A stretch of 64,000 nt of DNA from an uncultured Woeseiaceae bacterium. Lineage in GTDB: Bacteria > Pseudomonadota > Gammaproteobacteria > Steroidobacterales > Woeseiaceae. The number at the start of each line of letters is the position of its first letter. Within the stretch, counting starts at the first letter, position 1. The stretch spans positions 124,001 through 188,000 of the forward strand of contig CALZMQ010000002.1 in NCBI GenBank assembly GCA_945788625.1, in the 5' to 3' direction. This document shows, piece by piece, positions 32,563 to 40,434 of the stretch. Both the position numbers and the translations under genes were made by a program. A model generated the notes under the pieces. It did no database searches and was not told where the DNA came from. It saw only the letters and a program-made list of their open reading frames with translations.

Positions 32563-33148
32563 CTTCGTTGCATTGTGGGGGATATCGGCGGTCGTTTTGC
32601 TGGTACTGGCCGGGTTTGCCGGAAGGGCCTCGACACACACGTCAATGCTCGGAATCCTGATCGACAGTCGCGGCAGGTTCTCGATGAATCAGCTTCAGCT
32701 TGTCACCTGGAACATCCTGATCCTGTCGTCCTTTGCCGCCGCTTTTTTCATGACAATTGAGATACCGTCGATGGACAATACGCTGCTGGCGCTGCTGGGC
32801 ATCAGCGTCGGGTCGGGCGCCACGGCAGGTGCGGTCAAGAGCGGTAAGGACATGGCCGGGAAAAACATTGCGCGAGTGGGCAAGTCGTTCAAGTCGGCCA
32901 GCGGCGAAGACATGACCATAGAGAGAAAATTCAGCCAGGTTTTTCTCGAGGAAGAGGGCGACGAGGGCGACAAGGTGGTCAGCGTCACCAAGTTCCAGAA
33001 TTTCATCTTCACGATCGTGCTCGCGATCCTGTATGTCGTCCTTGCGGTGAAAGAGGGCGGCATGCCGACGTTCAGCGACCAGGCGATCTGGTTGATCGGC
33101 ATTAGCCACGGCGGCTACATTGCAGGGAAGATCCCCGACCGGCCGTAG
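32552..33148 (+). CDS. Membrane protein in S8 protease operon
   Basis: The 198-residue protein has hydrophobic helices near 6-24, 44-62, 70-88 (glycine-rich, LLGISVGSGATAG), 148-165 and 175-192 (WLIGISHGGYIAGK). A charged cytoplasmic loop lies between (MAGKNIARVGKSF to KFSQVFLEEEGDEGDK). The two LLGIS/LIGIS segments look like internal repeats. The family with ILIDSRGRFSMNQLQL is widespread but functionally uncharacterised as far as I know. A GGGAGGAAT site precedes the ATG at 32552, which lies inside the preceding gene. A role as membrane target, pore or anchor for the protease pair is inferred from tight coupling only. Confidence 0.55.
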   Translation: MGNNFVALWGISAVVLLVLAGFAGRASTHTSMLGILIDSRGRFSMNQLQLVTWNILILSSFAAAFFMTIEIPSMDNTLLALLGISVGSGATAGAVKSGKDMAGKNIARVGKSFKSASGEDMTIERKFSQVFLEEEGDEGDKVVSVTKFQNFIFTIVLAILYVVLAVKEGGMPTFSDQAIWLIGISHGGYIAGKIPDRP

Positions 33149-33181
33149 CCGGAGCAAAGGCCGCGTAGACATGCTGTGCTG

Positions 33182-34399
33182 CTAACGATAAGCGGGAATT
33201 TGCAGAGGTTCGGGCGGTAGTAGAAAACCACCTTTGGTCAGCGCGTCTCGACCCGCCAGTTCATAGGTGAAGGCTCTGATCTCTTCGGACACGAAGCCAG
33301 CTATGCCGTCCCGGCCACCGAGGGAATACACGTAGACGTTTGTCGTCAGGGGATACATGCCGTTGAACAGGCTCTCGCGATTCGGCGGACGTAAGCCGGC
33401 TGGATTCCACCCAAGAGTTACGGCTTTCGTTTTCGCGGTCTGCGTCCAGCGGCCCGTGAAGCCGACACCGTACGGATCGCCGGCGACCATCGTCAAATCG
33501 CCGGGTTGTGCCGTACGGCCGCGACAGCCGGATTGATGGGGCGCTATTGACAGCCCCCACCAGTTTGTCCACACCTGGCCTATGGCAAGTTCCTCGGAAT
33601 AAACATTCACATTCTGGTTCCAGTCAGGCATTCCCAACTGGTTCCAGGCAGGCATTCCGGAATTTGAATCGGCACATAGAATGTCGGATACCTGATGATA
33701 CGTAAGGCCCGAAACCGGGTTCTTTTCGTTCACAACGACACGCACTGGAGCCGCCGCAATCACCGACACCGTGAGATTCTTCGCACCGTCTCTTTTGAGC
33801 CCGAGCTCCTCGACGGTCAGATACCGGTCCGACACCAGTACTTGTGCTGCGCCGCTCGAAAATTCGCCGTATCCACTCAGGGATTGCACGTCGACGCCGG
33901 GGTGACGGCTCCTAATCGACGATTCTATGCCGCCAGCGAATTGGCCCGTCCACCCGAGCTTATCGAACCCGGCGAACGAAAAGCCGATGGCTGCGGTTAC
34001 CCGCGCATCGTTGCGGCTCAAAGAGACGACCAGCGGCTCTTTGCTTTTGCTTGGATCGCGCTTTTTCCTGAGCGGATGCAGGCTGTATCCGTCTCGGCAG
34101 AAATGTACAGAGTATTCCTCGGCTTCGAGGTCCGTAAAGCGGTAGCCGCCGTCTTTCTTCGATACAGTTTTTTTGTAGATTTCATCTGAATCCTCGGAGT
34201 CCGGGCAGCGCTTGGGAGGTGCGCCGGAATACAGGTAAATGTCCACGTTTTTCAACGGTTGCGCTTCCGGCTCCTCACTGATTTCCGTTACTCGTCCCTC
34301 GAGAACGAAGTCCGAAGCCCACGCAGTTACAAGACCGGGTTGAAGCAATACAATTACCCATATAACGTTGAATTTGTACATTTTTATCACCGTTGTCAT
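33182..34399 (-). CDS. Exported PstS-like substrate-binding protein with Cna-B-like N-terminal domain
   Basis: The 405-residue protein has a signal peptide, then a small beta domain over about 30-125 (VEGRVTEISEEP-like start, DGGYRFTDLEAEEYSVHFCRDGY) similar to carboxypeptidase-regulatory/Cna-B folds. A periplasmic-binding-protein type II domain follows. Landmarks of the PstS-like group are GSYGEFSSGAAQVLVSDR-like DVQSLSGYGEFSSGA, VVVNEKNPVSGLTYHQVSDILC, MVAGDPYGVGFTG and YPLTTNVYVYSLGG. It may bind phosphate or a related anion, but no ABC permease lies nearby. The start ATG follows the upstream stop directly (TAG-ATG); an ATG at 34381 is possible. Confidence 0.65.
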   Translation of the reverse strand: MTTVIKMYKFNVIWVIVLLQPGLVTAWASDFVLEGRVTEISEEPEAQPLKNVDIYLYSGAPPKRCPDSEDSDEIYKKTVSKKDGGYRFTDLEAEEYSVHFCRDGYSLHPLRKKRDPSKSKEPLVVSLSRNDARVTAAIGFSFAGFDKLGWTGQFAGGIESSIRSRHPGVDVQSLSGYGEFSSGAAQVLVSDRYLTVEELGLKRDGAKNLTVSVIAAAPVRVVVNEKNPVSGLTYHQVSDILCADSNSGMPAWNQLGMPDWNQNVNVYSEELAIGQVWTNWWGLSIAPHQSGCRGRTAQPGDLTMVAGDPYGVGFTGRWTQTAKTKAVTLGWNPAGLRPPNRESLFNGMYPLTTNVYVYSLGGRDGIAGFVSEEIRAFTYELAGRDALTKGGFLLPPEPLQIPAYR

Positions 34400-35536
34400 C
34401 TATCGTGGCGAACATCCCAGTTCAATTCGATCGCCATCCGTCAGCCGCGACCAATCGCTCTCTTTTTCTTGTTCAATCTCAAACTGCAGATTGAAAGTGC
34501 TTAGACTCGCCAGATCGCCGTCGAAGCGGAACCGTAGTCGATTCTCCCCCGGCAATGAGTCCAGGTTTCGACTGAAGTCGTGGTTGCTGAGAATTTTCAG
34601 GCGCGTGATATTTTCGTCTGACACACCGAACGTACAGACCACGCCGTTCACTAATGCATCGCCGACAATGAGTTGCCCGTAAAGCCGGGCTACCAGCGGA
34701 TTCGGAAGAGGGCGCAGGACCGTGAGGTCGACCGCAGGCTGGCTGCCGAGAACGCGGATTTCCTGCAGGCTAGTGCTCAGCGGCTTATTGCCCGCGACCA
34801 AACCTGCGCTCGCCACCGCGTCCAGCCTGACTTCGTAGACTCCCGGTTTCACGTCACCGTGCCACTCCAGCATTAGCGGATTGTCCGTCCAGGGTTTCAG
34901 CTTGTGAACGGACTCTGCGCGAGCCAGTATAGGTGTTCGATCCGCGCTGGAATCGACTGTGCCTGCGACCAGCGACAGGTCGCCAAGGCCTCGCAGTGGC
35001 AAGAGTTTCGCCTCGAAGTCCGAGACGGTGGCCGACGCCCTTCTGCCTCGGCTAACAAGCTTGATCGGGACCGTGACTCCGGCGCTGCGAAGAAAATTGC
35101 GGGGCGCGGGTGCGTCGAATGTGATCGTGACGTCCGGCTCTTCGAAGATATGCAGGAAAACTGTCCATAGAACACCTATAGCGCCCGCCAATGCAGCTAG
35201 GCCTATGGCGACTTTGGACAGTACGGAAAGCAACGGCTCCGGGGGGAATTTGAGATTCCGAACGTAACCGGCCTTGATGGGATCTCCAGACGCCTGGATT
35301 TGCTTCTCAAAGACAACTTTACTGGCATCGAAATCGGCTCGCCTGCGCCAATAGCTGATGCTGCGGTCGAGGCTTTCGTTTTCTGCGCGATCGTGGTGAT
35401 GCATGAACAGCAGTCCCGGATACTTCTCCAGGTCCTCGCTGGATACGACCGGTTTGTCGCAGGCAAAAACAACACGGTAGTTGACGTCGCCGGAAACACC
35501 TCGCTCGAACAGTTTCTTTCCAGCCTTGGCTTTCAT
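34400..35536 (-). CDS. Single-pass membrane protein, unknown function
   Basis: The 378-residue protein has a cytoplasmic N-terminal part (1-105) with a histidine cluster (LLFMHHHDRAE), one transmembrane helix near 106-130 (VAIGLAALAGAIGVLWTVFLHIF), and a beta-rich periplasmic domain from 132 on. That domain contains VTITFDAPAPRNF, VKPGVYEVRLDAVAS and FEIEQEKESDW. No family recognised. It abuts the PstS-like gene with no gap, so both are likely made together, and the periplasmic domain may contact that protein. The divergent neighbour is the large S1 protease gene. Confidence 0.5.
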   Translation of the reverse strand: MKAKAGKKLFERGVSGDVNYRVVFACDKPVVSSEDLEKYPGLLFMHHHDRAENESLDRSISYWRRRADFDASKVVFEKQIQASGDPIKAGYVRNLKFPPEPLLSVLSKVAIGLAALAGAIGVLWTVFLHIFEEPDVTITFDAPAPRNFLRSAGVTVPIKLVSRGRRASATVSDFEAKLLPLRGLGDLSLVAGTVDSSADRTPILARAESVHKLKPWTDNPLMLEWHGDVKPGVYEVRLDAVASAGLVAGNKPLSTSLQEIRVLGSQPAVDLTVLRPLPNPLVARLYGQLIVGDALVNGVVCTFGVSDENITRLKILSNHDFSRNLDSLPGENRLRFRFDGDLASLSTFNLQFEIEQEKESDWSRLTDGDRIELGCSPR

Positions 35537-35692
35537 CGGTTATCGGACCCCGGATAGCAGCGGCTCTGGGTTTGCCCAGATTATGTCGATTAGTATAGTT
35601 GTCGTGCCCGGATTCGCCATTTTCCGGCCATCGCATAGCTTGGATTTCGCTATACTAAGGGAACGGCAACAATCAGCCGGCAGGGGAATAAA

Positions 35693-38600
35693 ATGTATAA
35701 GAATCCCTCTTCGCTCCATTGGTTCTCGTCTCTTTGCGTCGCAACCGCGCTCACGCTTGCAGCTCAGGCCGGCAGTGCCGAGATGTCGCCGCTGCAGATG
35801 CAGCGCGTCAACGAATGCGCCGTCGTCCACGCGCGGCACGTCGACAGCCTGATGTCGAATCGCGACGTGATCGCAAGTGGCATTGGCCTCGATGCCAAGG
35901 GCGAACCGGTCATCAAAGTGCTAGTCGTCCACAAGAACACCAAGGTTCCCGACAGCGTCGAGGGCGTGCCCGTTCACAAGGAGGTCAGCGCGCGTATCGT
36001 CGCCAAGCGCGGCCTCACCTGCGAATCGTCAGGTAACAACATCTGCGGGACCACGGAACGATGGCCGCTACCGGTCCCCATTGGCGTATCGGTCGGGCAT
36101 CCCGCAATCACTGCCGGCACGATAGGGGCTCGAGTCACCGACGGCAGCAATGTCTTCATACTCAGTAACAACCACGTTATTGCCAACATCAACAACGCAA
36201 CCCTCGGCGACACGATCGTACAGCCTGGAGCCATTGACGGGGGCGTCAATTCCGACGACGCCATTGCGACGCTGTCGGATTTCGAACCGCTCGATTTCAT
36301 CGGCACGAATACGATGGACGCTGCTATCGCCTTGTCGACAACGACCGAACTCGGAATGTCGACACCCACGGGCGAATTCGGCTCCATTCCCGGCTACGGC
36401 GTACCGAGTTCAACGCTGCATCCGGCCTACGGCGACCCCAATTTCATAGGCGACGAGAACATGGCGTCGCTGCTCGGTGCGGCCGTGCAAAAAGTCGGGC
36501 GTACGACCGGGCATACGATGGGCAGCGTCACGACCATCAATGCAACGGTTTCCGTCTGTTACGACTCGCCGGCCTGCACGCAAATTGCGACCTTCGTCGA
36601 TCAGATCATAATCTCGCCCGGCGGCTTCAGTGGCGGCGGCGATTCTGGTTCGCTGATCGTCACCGATGACGCATTCAACCAGGGTGTTGCGCTGCTGTTC
36701 GCCGGCAGCCCGTCGATTACGATTGCCAATCGCATCGACCTGGTATTGAACAGGTTCGGCGTGACCATTGACGATGGCCTGGCGGGTAACGCCCGTCCGG
36801 TTGCATCGTTCGTCAGCAACCCGATTACCGGGACGCTGACGGTCGACTTCGACGCCAGCGCCTCGATGGACCCGGACGGCAGCATCGTGAGCTACGACTG
36901 GGATTTCGGTGACGGTAACACCGGCACTGGAATAGCGCCGACGCACACGTTCGCAGGCCCCGGCACTTTCAATGTCAGGTTGACGGTTACCGACAACCAG
37001 GGCGCCACCGGTGCTGCGCTGCAGTCAGTGACGCTGGACCCGATACCGGGCGCAGTCTGCCTGAACGCGATCTGCGATAACACCGACACCGGCTTCAGCT
37101 CCGTGGGAATCTGGGCAGCGTCTTCATCGAGTCCCGGCTTCATCGGCAGCGACTACCTGCACGATCAAAGCAGCGGCAAAGGGACGAAAACGGCGAGTTG
37201 GACATACGCAATTGCGGCGGACGGAAATTACGAGATCGCCGCAAACTGGCCGGCGTGGCCGAACCGCGCGAACAACGTGCAGTACACGTACTCGCTGGAT
37301 GGCGGGCCGCCGCAGAATTGCGGTGTGCCGGTGGACCAGCGACTCAATGGCGGCCAGTTCAACAGCCTGTGTATCCTGCCGGGCCTGACGGCGGGTTCGG
37401 AGATCACGATCAGCTTGAGCAATGACTCTTTCGGTTACGTCATTGCCGACGCCGTGCAATTCGACTTCGCGCTTGGCGGGCCGCTGCCGCCGGTCGCTGC
37501 GTTCAGCGCAAACCAGGTGCCCGAAACCACGACGATGGATTTCGACGCCAGCGCCTCTTTCGATCCGGACGGCCTTATCGTGGCGTACGACTGGGACTTC
37601 GGCGACGGGATAACGGGCACCGGCATTGCGCCGTCGCACAATTATGCAATTGCCGGTACTTACAACGTCAGCCTGACCGTAACCGGCGACTTCGGCGCCA
37701 CCGACATGATCACCCAGGCGGTGACCGTGCAGCCAGTCGGCGGCGGAGTTTGCCCGGGCACGATATGCGACAACACCGATTCGGGTTTCGATACCGTGGG
37801 CAGCTGGAGTACGTCCACGTCGAGCTCCGGTTACTACGGTACCAACTACATACACGATCAACGCAGTGGCAAGGGCGGCAAGACCGCGAGTTGGACGTTC
37901 GACGTGATGGCGGACGGTAACTACGAAGTCGCCGCGCAATGGGCGCCCGGTTCGAACCGGGCATGGGCCGTGCAATACATGTACTCTGTGGACGGCGGCT
38001 CGCCGCAGGATTGCGGTGCGCCTGCGGACCAGCGTTACAATGGCGGCCAGTTCAATGAACTGTGTATCGTGCCTTCACTTACTGCAGGCTCTACACTCAA
38101 CGTGAGCCTGCGCAACGATGCCTCCGGCTATGTAATCGCCGACGCGGTACGCGCACAACTCGACCTGGGCGGCCCTTTGCCGCCAGTGGCCTTGTTCAGT
38201 GCCATACAGGTGTCCGGCACGCTCACGGTCGATTTCGATGCCAGTGCCTCGTACGATCCGGACGGCACCATCGTGAGTTACGACTGGGACTTCGGGGACG
38301 GCACGATTGCCAGCGGCGTTGCGCCGTCACACACCTATGCGGCTGCCGGCAGTTACGTGGTGACGCTCACGGTGACCGGGGACCTCGGCGCTACCGATCA
38401 GCTCATACAGTCGGTCCCAGTTCAACCGAGCGGAGGGGGCGTGTGTCCGGGCGAGATCTGCGATAACACCGACCCGGGCTTCGATACCGTCGGCACCTGG
38501 TCGGCGTCCACGTCGAGCGCCGGCTACTACGGCAGCAACTACCTGCACGATCAGCGCAGCGGCAAAGGCAGCAAGACTGCAAGCTGGACCTTCGCCATCG

Positions 38601-38860
38601 CGGCGGACGGCAATTACGAGGTCGCGGCGCAATGGGCCGCAGGATCGAACCGAGCATGGGCCGTGCAGTATATGTATTCGGTGAACGGAGGTCCGCTGCT
38701 GGCGTGTGGCGCACCTGCCAACCAGCGCGGCAACGGCGGTCAGCTCAACTACCTGTGCAACGTAACCGCACTGACCGCAGGCTCGACATTCACGGTGAGC
38801 ATGCAGAACGATGCCAGCGGTTACGTGATTGCCGACGCGGTTTCGGTGAGTCTTCAGTAA
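35693..38860 (+). CDS. Large secreted S1-type protease with three PKD/golvesin-like repeat units
   Basis: The 1055-residue protein has a signal peptide (cleavage near AQAGSA), an N-terminal domain at 35-105, and a chymotrypsin-fold protease with His161 in LSNNHV, Asp209 in NTMDAAIA and Ser318 in GGGDSGSL. The rest is three ~231-residue units. Each has a PKD domain (FDASAS...DPDG, YDWDFGDG, LTVTDNQG type) and a golvesin-like carbohydrate/surface-binding domain (ICDNTD, WAASSSSPGFIG type, YLHDQ, KTASWT, GNYE, GYVIADAV). Units 2 and 3 are most alike. It is likely extracellular, with PKD spacers holding the protease off the cell or on polysaccharide. Confidence 0.8.
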   Translation: MYKNPSSLHWFSSLCVATALTLAAQAGSAEMSPLQMQRVNECAVVHARHVDSLMSNRDVIASGIGLDAKGEPVIKVLVVHKNTKVPDSVEGVPVHKEVSARIVAKRGLTCESSGNNICGTTERWPLPVPIGVSVGHPAITAGTIGARVTDGSNVFILSNNHVIANINNATLGDTIVQPGAIDGGVNSDDAIATLSDFEPLDFIGTNTMDAAIALSTTTELGMSTPTGEFGSIPGYGVPSSTLHPAYGDPNFIGDENMASLLGAAVQKVGRTTGHTMGSVTTINATVSVCYDSPACTQIATFVDQIIISPGGFSGGGDSGSLIVTDDAFNQGVALLFAGSPSITIANRIDLVLNRFGVTIDDGLAGNARPVASFVSNPITGTLTVDFDASASMDPDGSIVSYDWDFGDGNTGTGIAPTHTFAGPGTFNVRLTVTDNQGATGAALQSVTLDPIPGAVCLNAICDNTDTGFSSVGIWAASSSSPGFIGSDYLHDQSSGKGTKTASWTYAIAADGNYEIAANWPAWPNRANNVQYTYSLDGGPPQNCGVPVDQRLNGGQFNSLCILPGLTAGSEITISLSNDSFGYVIADAVQFDFALGGPLPPVAAFSANQVPETTTMDFDASASFDPDGLIVAYDWDFGDGITGTGIAPSHNYAIAGTYNVSLTVTGDFGATDMITQAVTVQPVGGGVCPGTICDNTDSGFDTVGSWSTSTSSSGYYGTNYIHDQRSGKGGKTASWTFDVMADGNYEVAAQWAPGSNRAWAVQYMYSVDGGSPQDCGAPADQRYNGGQFNELCIVPSLTAGSTLNVSLRNDASGYVIADAVRAQLDLGGPLPPVALFSAIQVSGTLTVDFDASASYDPDGTIVSYDWDFGDGTIASGVAPSHTYAAAGSYVVTLTVTGDLGATDQLIQSVPVQPSGGGVCPGEICDNTDPGFDTVGTWSASTSSAGYYGSNYLHDQRSGKGSKTASWTFAIAADGNYEVAAQWAAGSNRAWAVQYMYSVNGGPLLACGAPANQRGNGGQLNYLCNVTALTAGSTFTVSMQNDASGYVIADAVSVSLQ
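36790..38860 (+). repeat. Three tandem in-gene PKD + golvesin-like units (~690 bp period)
   Basis: Equivalent landmarks ICDNTD occur at about 37070, 37764 and 38457, about 690 bp apart, and YDWDFGDG precedes each. Units 2 and 3 share long identical protein segments (for example NYEVAAQW and NRAWAVQYMYSV), so they derive from a recent duplication. Confidence 0.75.
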
Positions 38861-38930
38861 CGGCGGCGAGATGGGTGGCACGCGGGGCGTGCCGCCTTCC
38901 GTCCCGCCTCAAAATGGAATGGCAATACCA

Positions 38931-39251
38931 ATGAGAATAGCGGTCTCGATAGTTTTCGGCATCATGCTGATAGCACCGAGTACGCACGGCGGCGAGGTCG
39001 ATGCAAAGGTGGCAAAAGACACGCACATTATCGAGCAAGTGCTGGCGGACAACAGGGATGCCATCATGGCACTGCCAAACGTTGTGGGAACGGGTCTCAG
39101 CCTGTGCGAAGGCGAGCTCTGTATCAAGGTACTGGTTTCGCACGAGTCTCCCGAGTTGAGACAACAGCTTGACGGGATACTCGGCCAACACCTTTACGTA
39201 TTGGAACAGACGGACCCTGTGCACACATTGCCTGCTGAGGATCCATGTTAG
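38931..39251 (+). CDS. Small exported protein resembling the N-domain of the upstream protease
   Basis: The 106-residue protein has a signal peptide (MRIAVSIVFGIMLIAPSTHGG) and one small domain. Its core NRDAIMALPNVVGTGLSLCEGELCIKVLVSHES lines up with the protease N-terminal region NRDVIASGIGLDAKGEPVIKVLVVHKN, quoted here only as NRDAIM/NRDVIA and IKVLVSHES/IKVLVVHKN. It has two extra cysteines (LCEGELC), a likely disulfide. Like the S8 module upstream, a free copy of a protease lead domain follows the protease gene (70 bp). ATG 38931 was chosen; ATG 38919 is an alternative. An inhibitory or chaperone role is inferred. Confidence 0.6.
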   Translation: MRIAVSIVFGIMLIAPSTHGGEVDAKVAKDTHIIEQVLADNRDAIMALPNVVGTGLSLCEGELCIKVLVSHESPELRQQLDGILGQHLYVLEQTDPVHTLPAEDPC

Positions 39252-39276
39252 TTCTGACTGAGTTTTCGGAGAAGTT

Positions 39277-40392
39277 ATGCGAAAGGACGTAGTGACAATC
39301 TACTGTTGCGGCACGGGCGGGCATCGCGACAAGCATCCAAAGTGGGCCGTGCCGTATCTGTACACGATCAACGAAGGCGAACGGAAGTTTATCTGCGACG
39401 GTCCCGGGTCGGCCAGGTCGATCAGGAAGGTCGAAAACGTCATGAAGGCTGTCGAGTCCGGCGGCAAGGTCAAGATCGACGCCAAACACGGGTCAGGCTG
39501 GTTTGCCCAGAAAATTCATGGGGCAACGGGCAAGGGGACTGCCGACAATATTGTCATGTGCATGCAATGGCTGTGGCTCGAGTGGTACAAGCAGCCGTTT
39601 GTCGATATCAACCTGGTCGGTTGGAGTCGGGGCGCCGTCACTTGCATCATGCTGGCGCACGCCATCCATGAGTCGGGCATGAATCAAAAGGGGAACCTGA
39701 AAGTAAATATATTCACGTTCGATCCGGTACCCGGAGGCAAGAACGATTTTGCTGTCAAGGGAAATTTTGCCAGCAGCGGGCGTGTGGGGACACCGGAAGA
39801 GCTATCGCCGGTGGTGGCGAGTTATCGCAGCATCCTGCAGGAGAACATCAAGAAGATGCTGATGGGCATAGGGCCCATAGGTATCAAGAAAGACAAAAAC
39901 TTCGTCTGTACGGTGCCGAAATACGTTGGCGACCATCCTGCGCGCGAGCCGCTCGAGCTGTACCCGCTGCCCGGAGGCCACGGCGATGCCGGCAAATACA
40001 ATGAGGCGGAGGGCGGCGGCTGTGTAGGGCGCATTGGTATGCACCTTGCCCAATCATTCCTGCTGAAACACGGCACTGAGTACTCCGAGTGCCACTTGCG
40101 TCCGCCGATCGCGCTGGCCGAAGATTACGCTGAAGCCCGCATGCACTACACCAAGGAAGGTTCACTGAAGAAAAAGCCGGCATCGAAGTATCGGCTCGGT
40201 GTCGTCGCCAACGCCTACCGAAACGACCGGTTCTACGTCAACTCCCATCATGCGGAATTGGTCGAGCAGGCCATTCCCAGGGTTGCAGCCTATCTGGCCG
40301 GTAATGCGCCCGTGGGCGAGGGCCACAGAGCAGCCATTCAGAACACCGCTCCGAAGACCTATGGAGCGCTCACTCAGCTTGGCTTGCTTTAA
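39277..40392 (+). CDS. Alpha/beta hydrolase with GWSRGA motif (DUF2235/Tle-like)
   Basis: The 371-residue protein starts without a signal peptide and carries TIYCCGTGGHRD at 7-18, typical of the first strand of DUF2235-type and T6SS Tle lipase-like hydrolases. Its nucleophile elbow is NLVGWSRGAV with Ser117. FTFDPVPGG probably supplies the aspartate and PGGHGDAGKY / SHHAELVE may hold the histidine. It is likely an esterase or phospholipase. Absence of export signal next to two exported products is notable: it could act inside, or leave by a contact-dependent system. No T6SS genes are in view. Confidence 0.6.
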   Translation: MRKDVVTIYCCGTGGHRDKHPKWAVPYLYTINEGERKFICDGPGSARSIRKVENVMKAVESGGKVKIDAKHGSGWFAQKIHGATGKGTADNIVMCMQWLWLEWYKQPFVDINLVGWSRGAVTCIMLAHAIHESGMNQKGNLKVNIFTFDPVPGGKNDFAVKGNFASSGRVGTPEELSPVVASYRSILQENIKKMLMGIGPIGIKKDKNFVCTVPKYVGDHPAREPLELYPLPGGHGDAGKYNEAEGGGCVGRIGMHLAQSFLLKHGTEYSECHLRPPIALAEDYAEARMHYTKEGSLKKKPASKYRLGVVANAYRNDRFYVNSHHAELVEQAIPRVAAYLAGNAPVGEGHRAAIQNTAPKTYGALTQLGLL

Positions 40393-40408
40393 CGGGGGTT
40401 CGATTATA

Positions 40409-40434
40409 GCCCGGTTCAGTGGGACCGGGCTTTT
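40409..40434 (+). terminator. Rho-independent terminator
   Basis: GCCCGGT (40409-40415) pairs with ACCGGGC (40424-40430) around an 8-base loop, followed by TTTT, 17 bp after the hydrolase stop. It overlaps the 3' end of the convergent kinase gene. Confidence 0.75.

Noticed and set aside
36790..38860. Regularly spaced repeats considered as a CRISPR array
   Set aside because: The period is about 690 bp, in frame, and encodes PKD/golvesin-like protein repeats.
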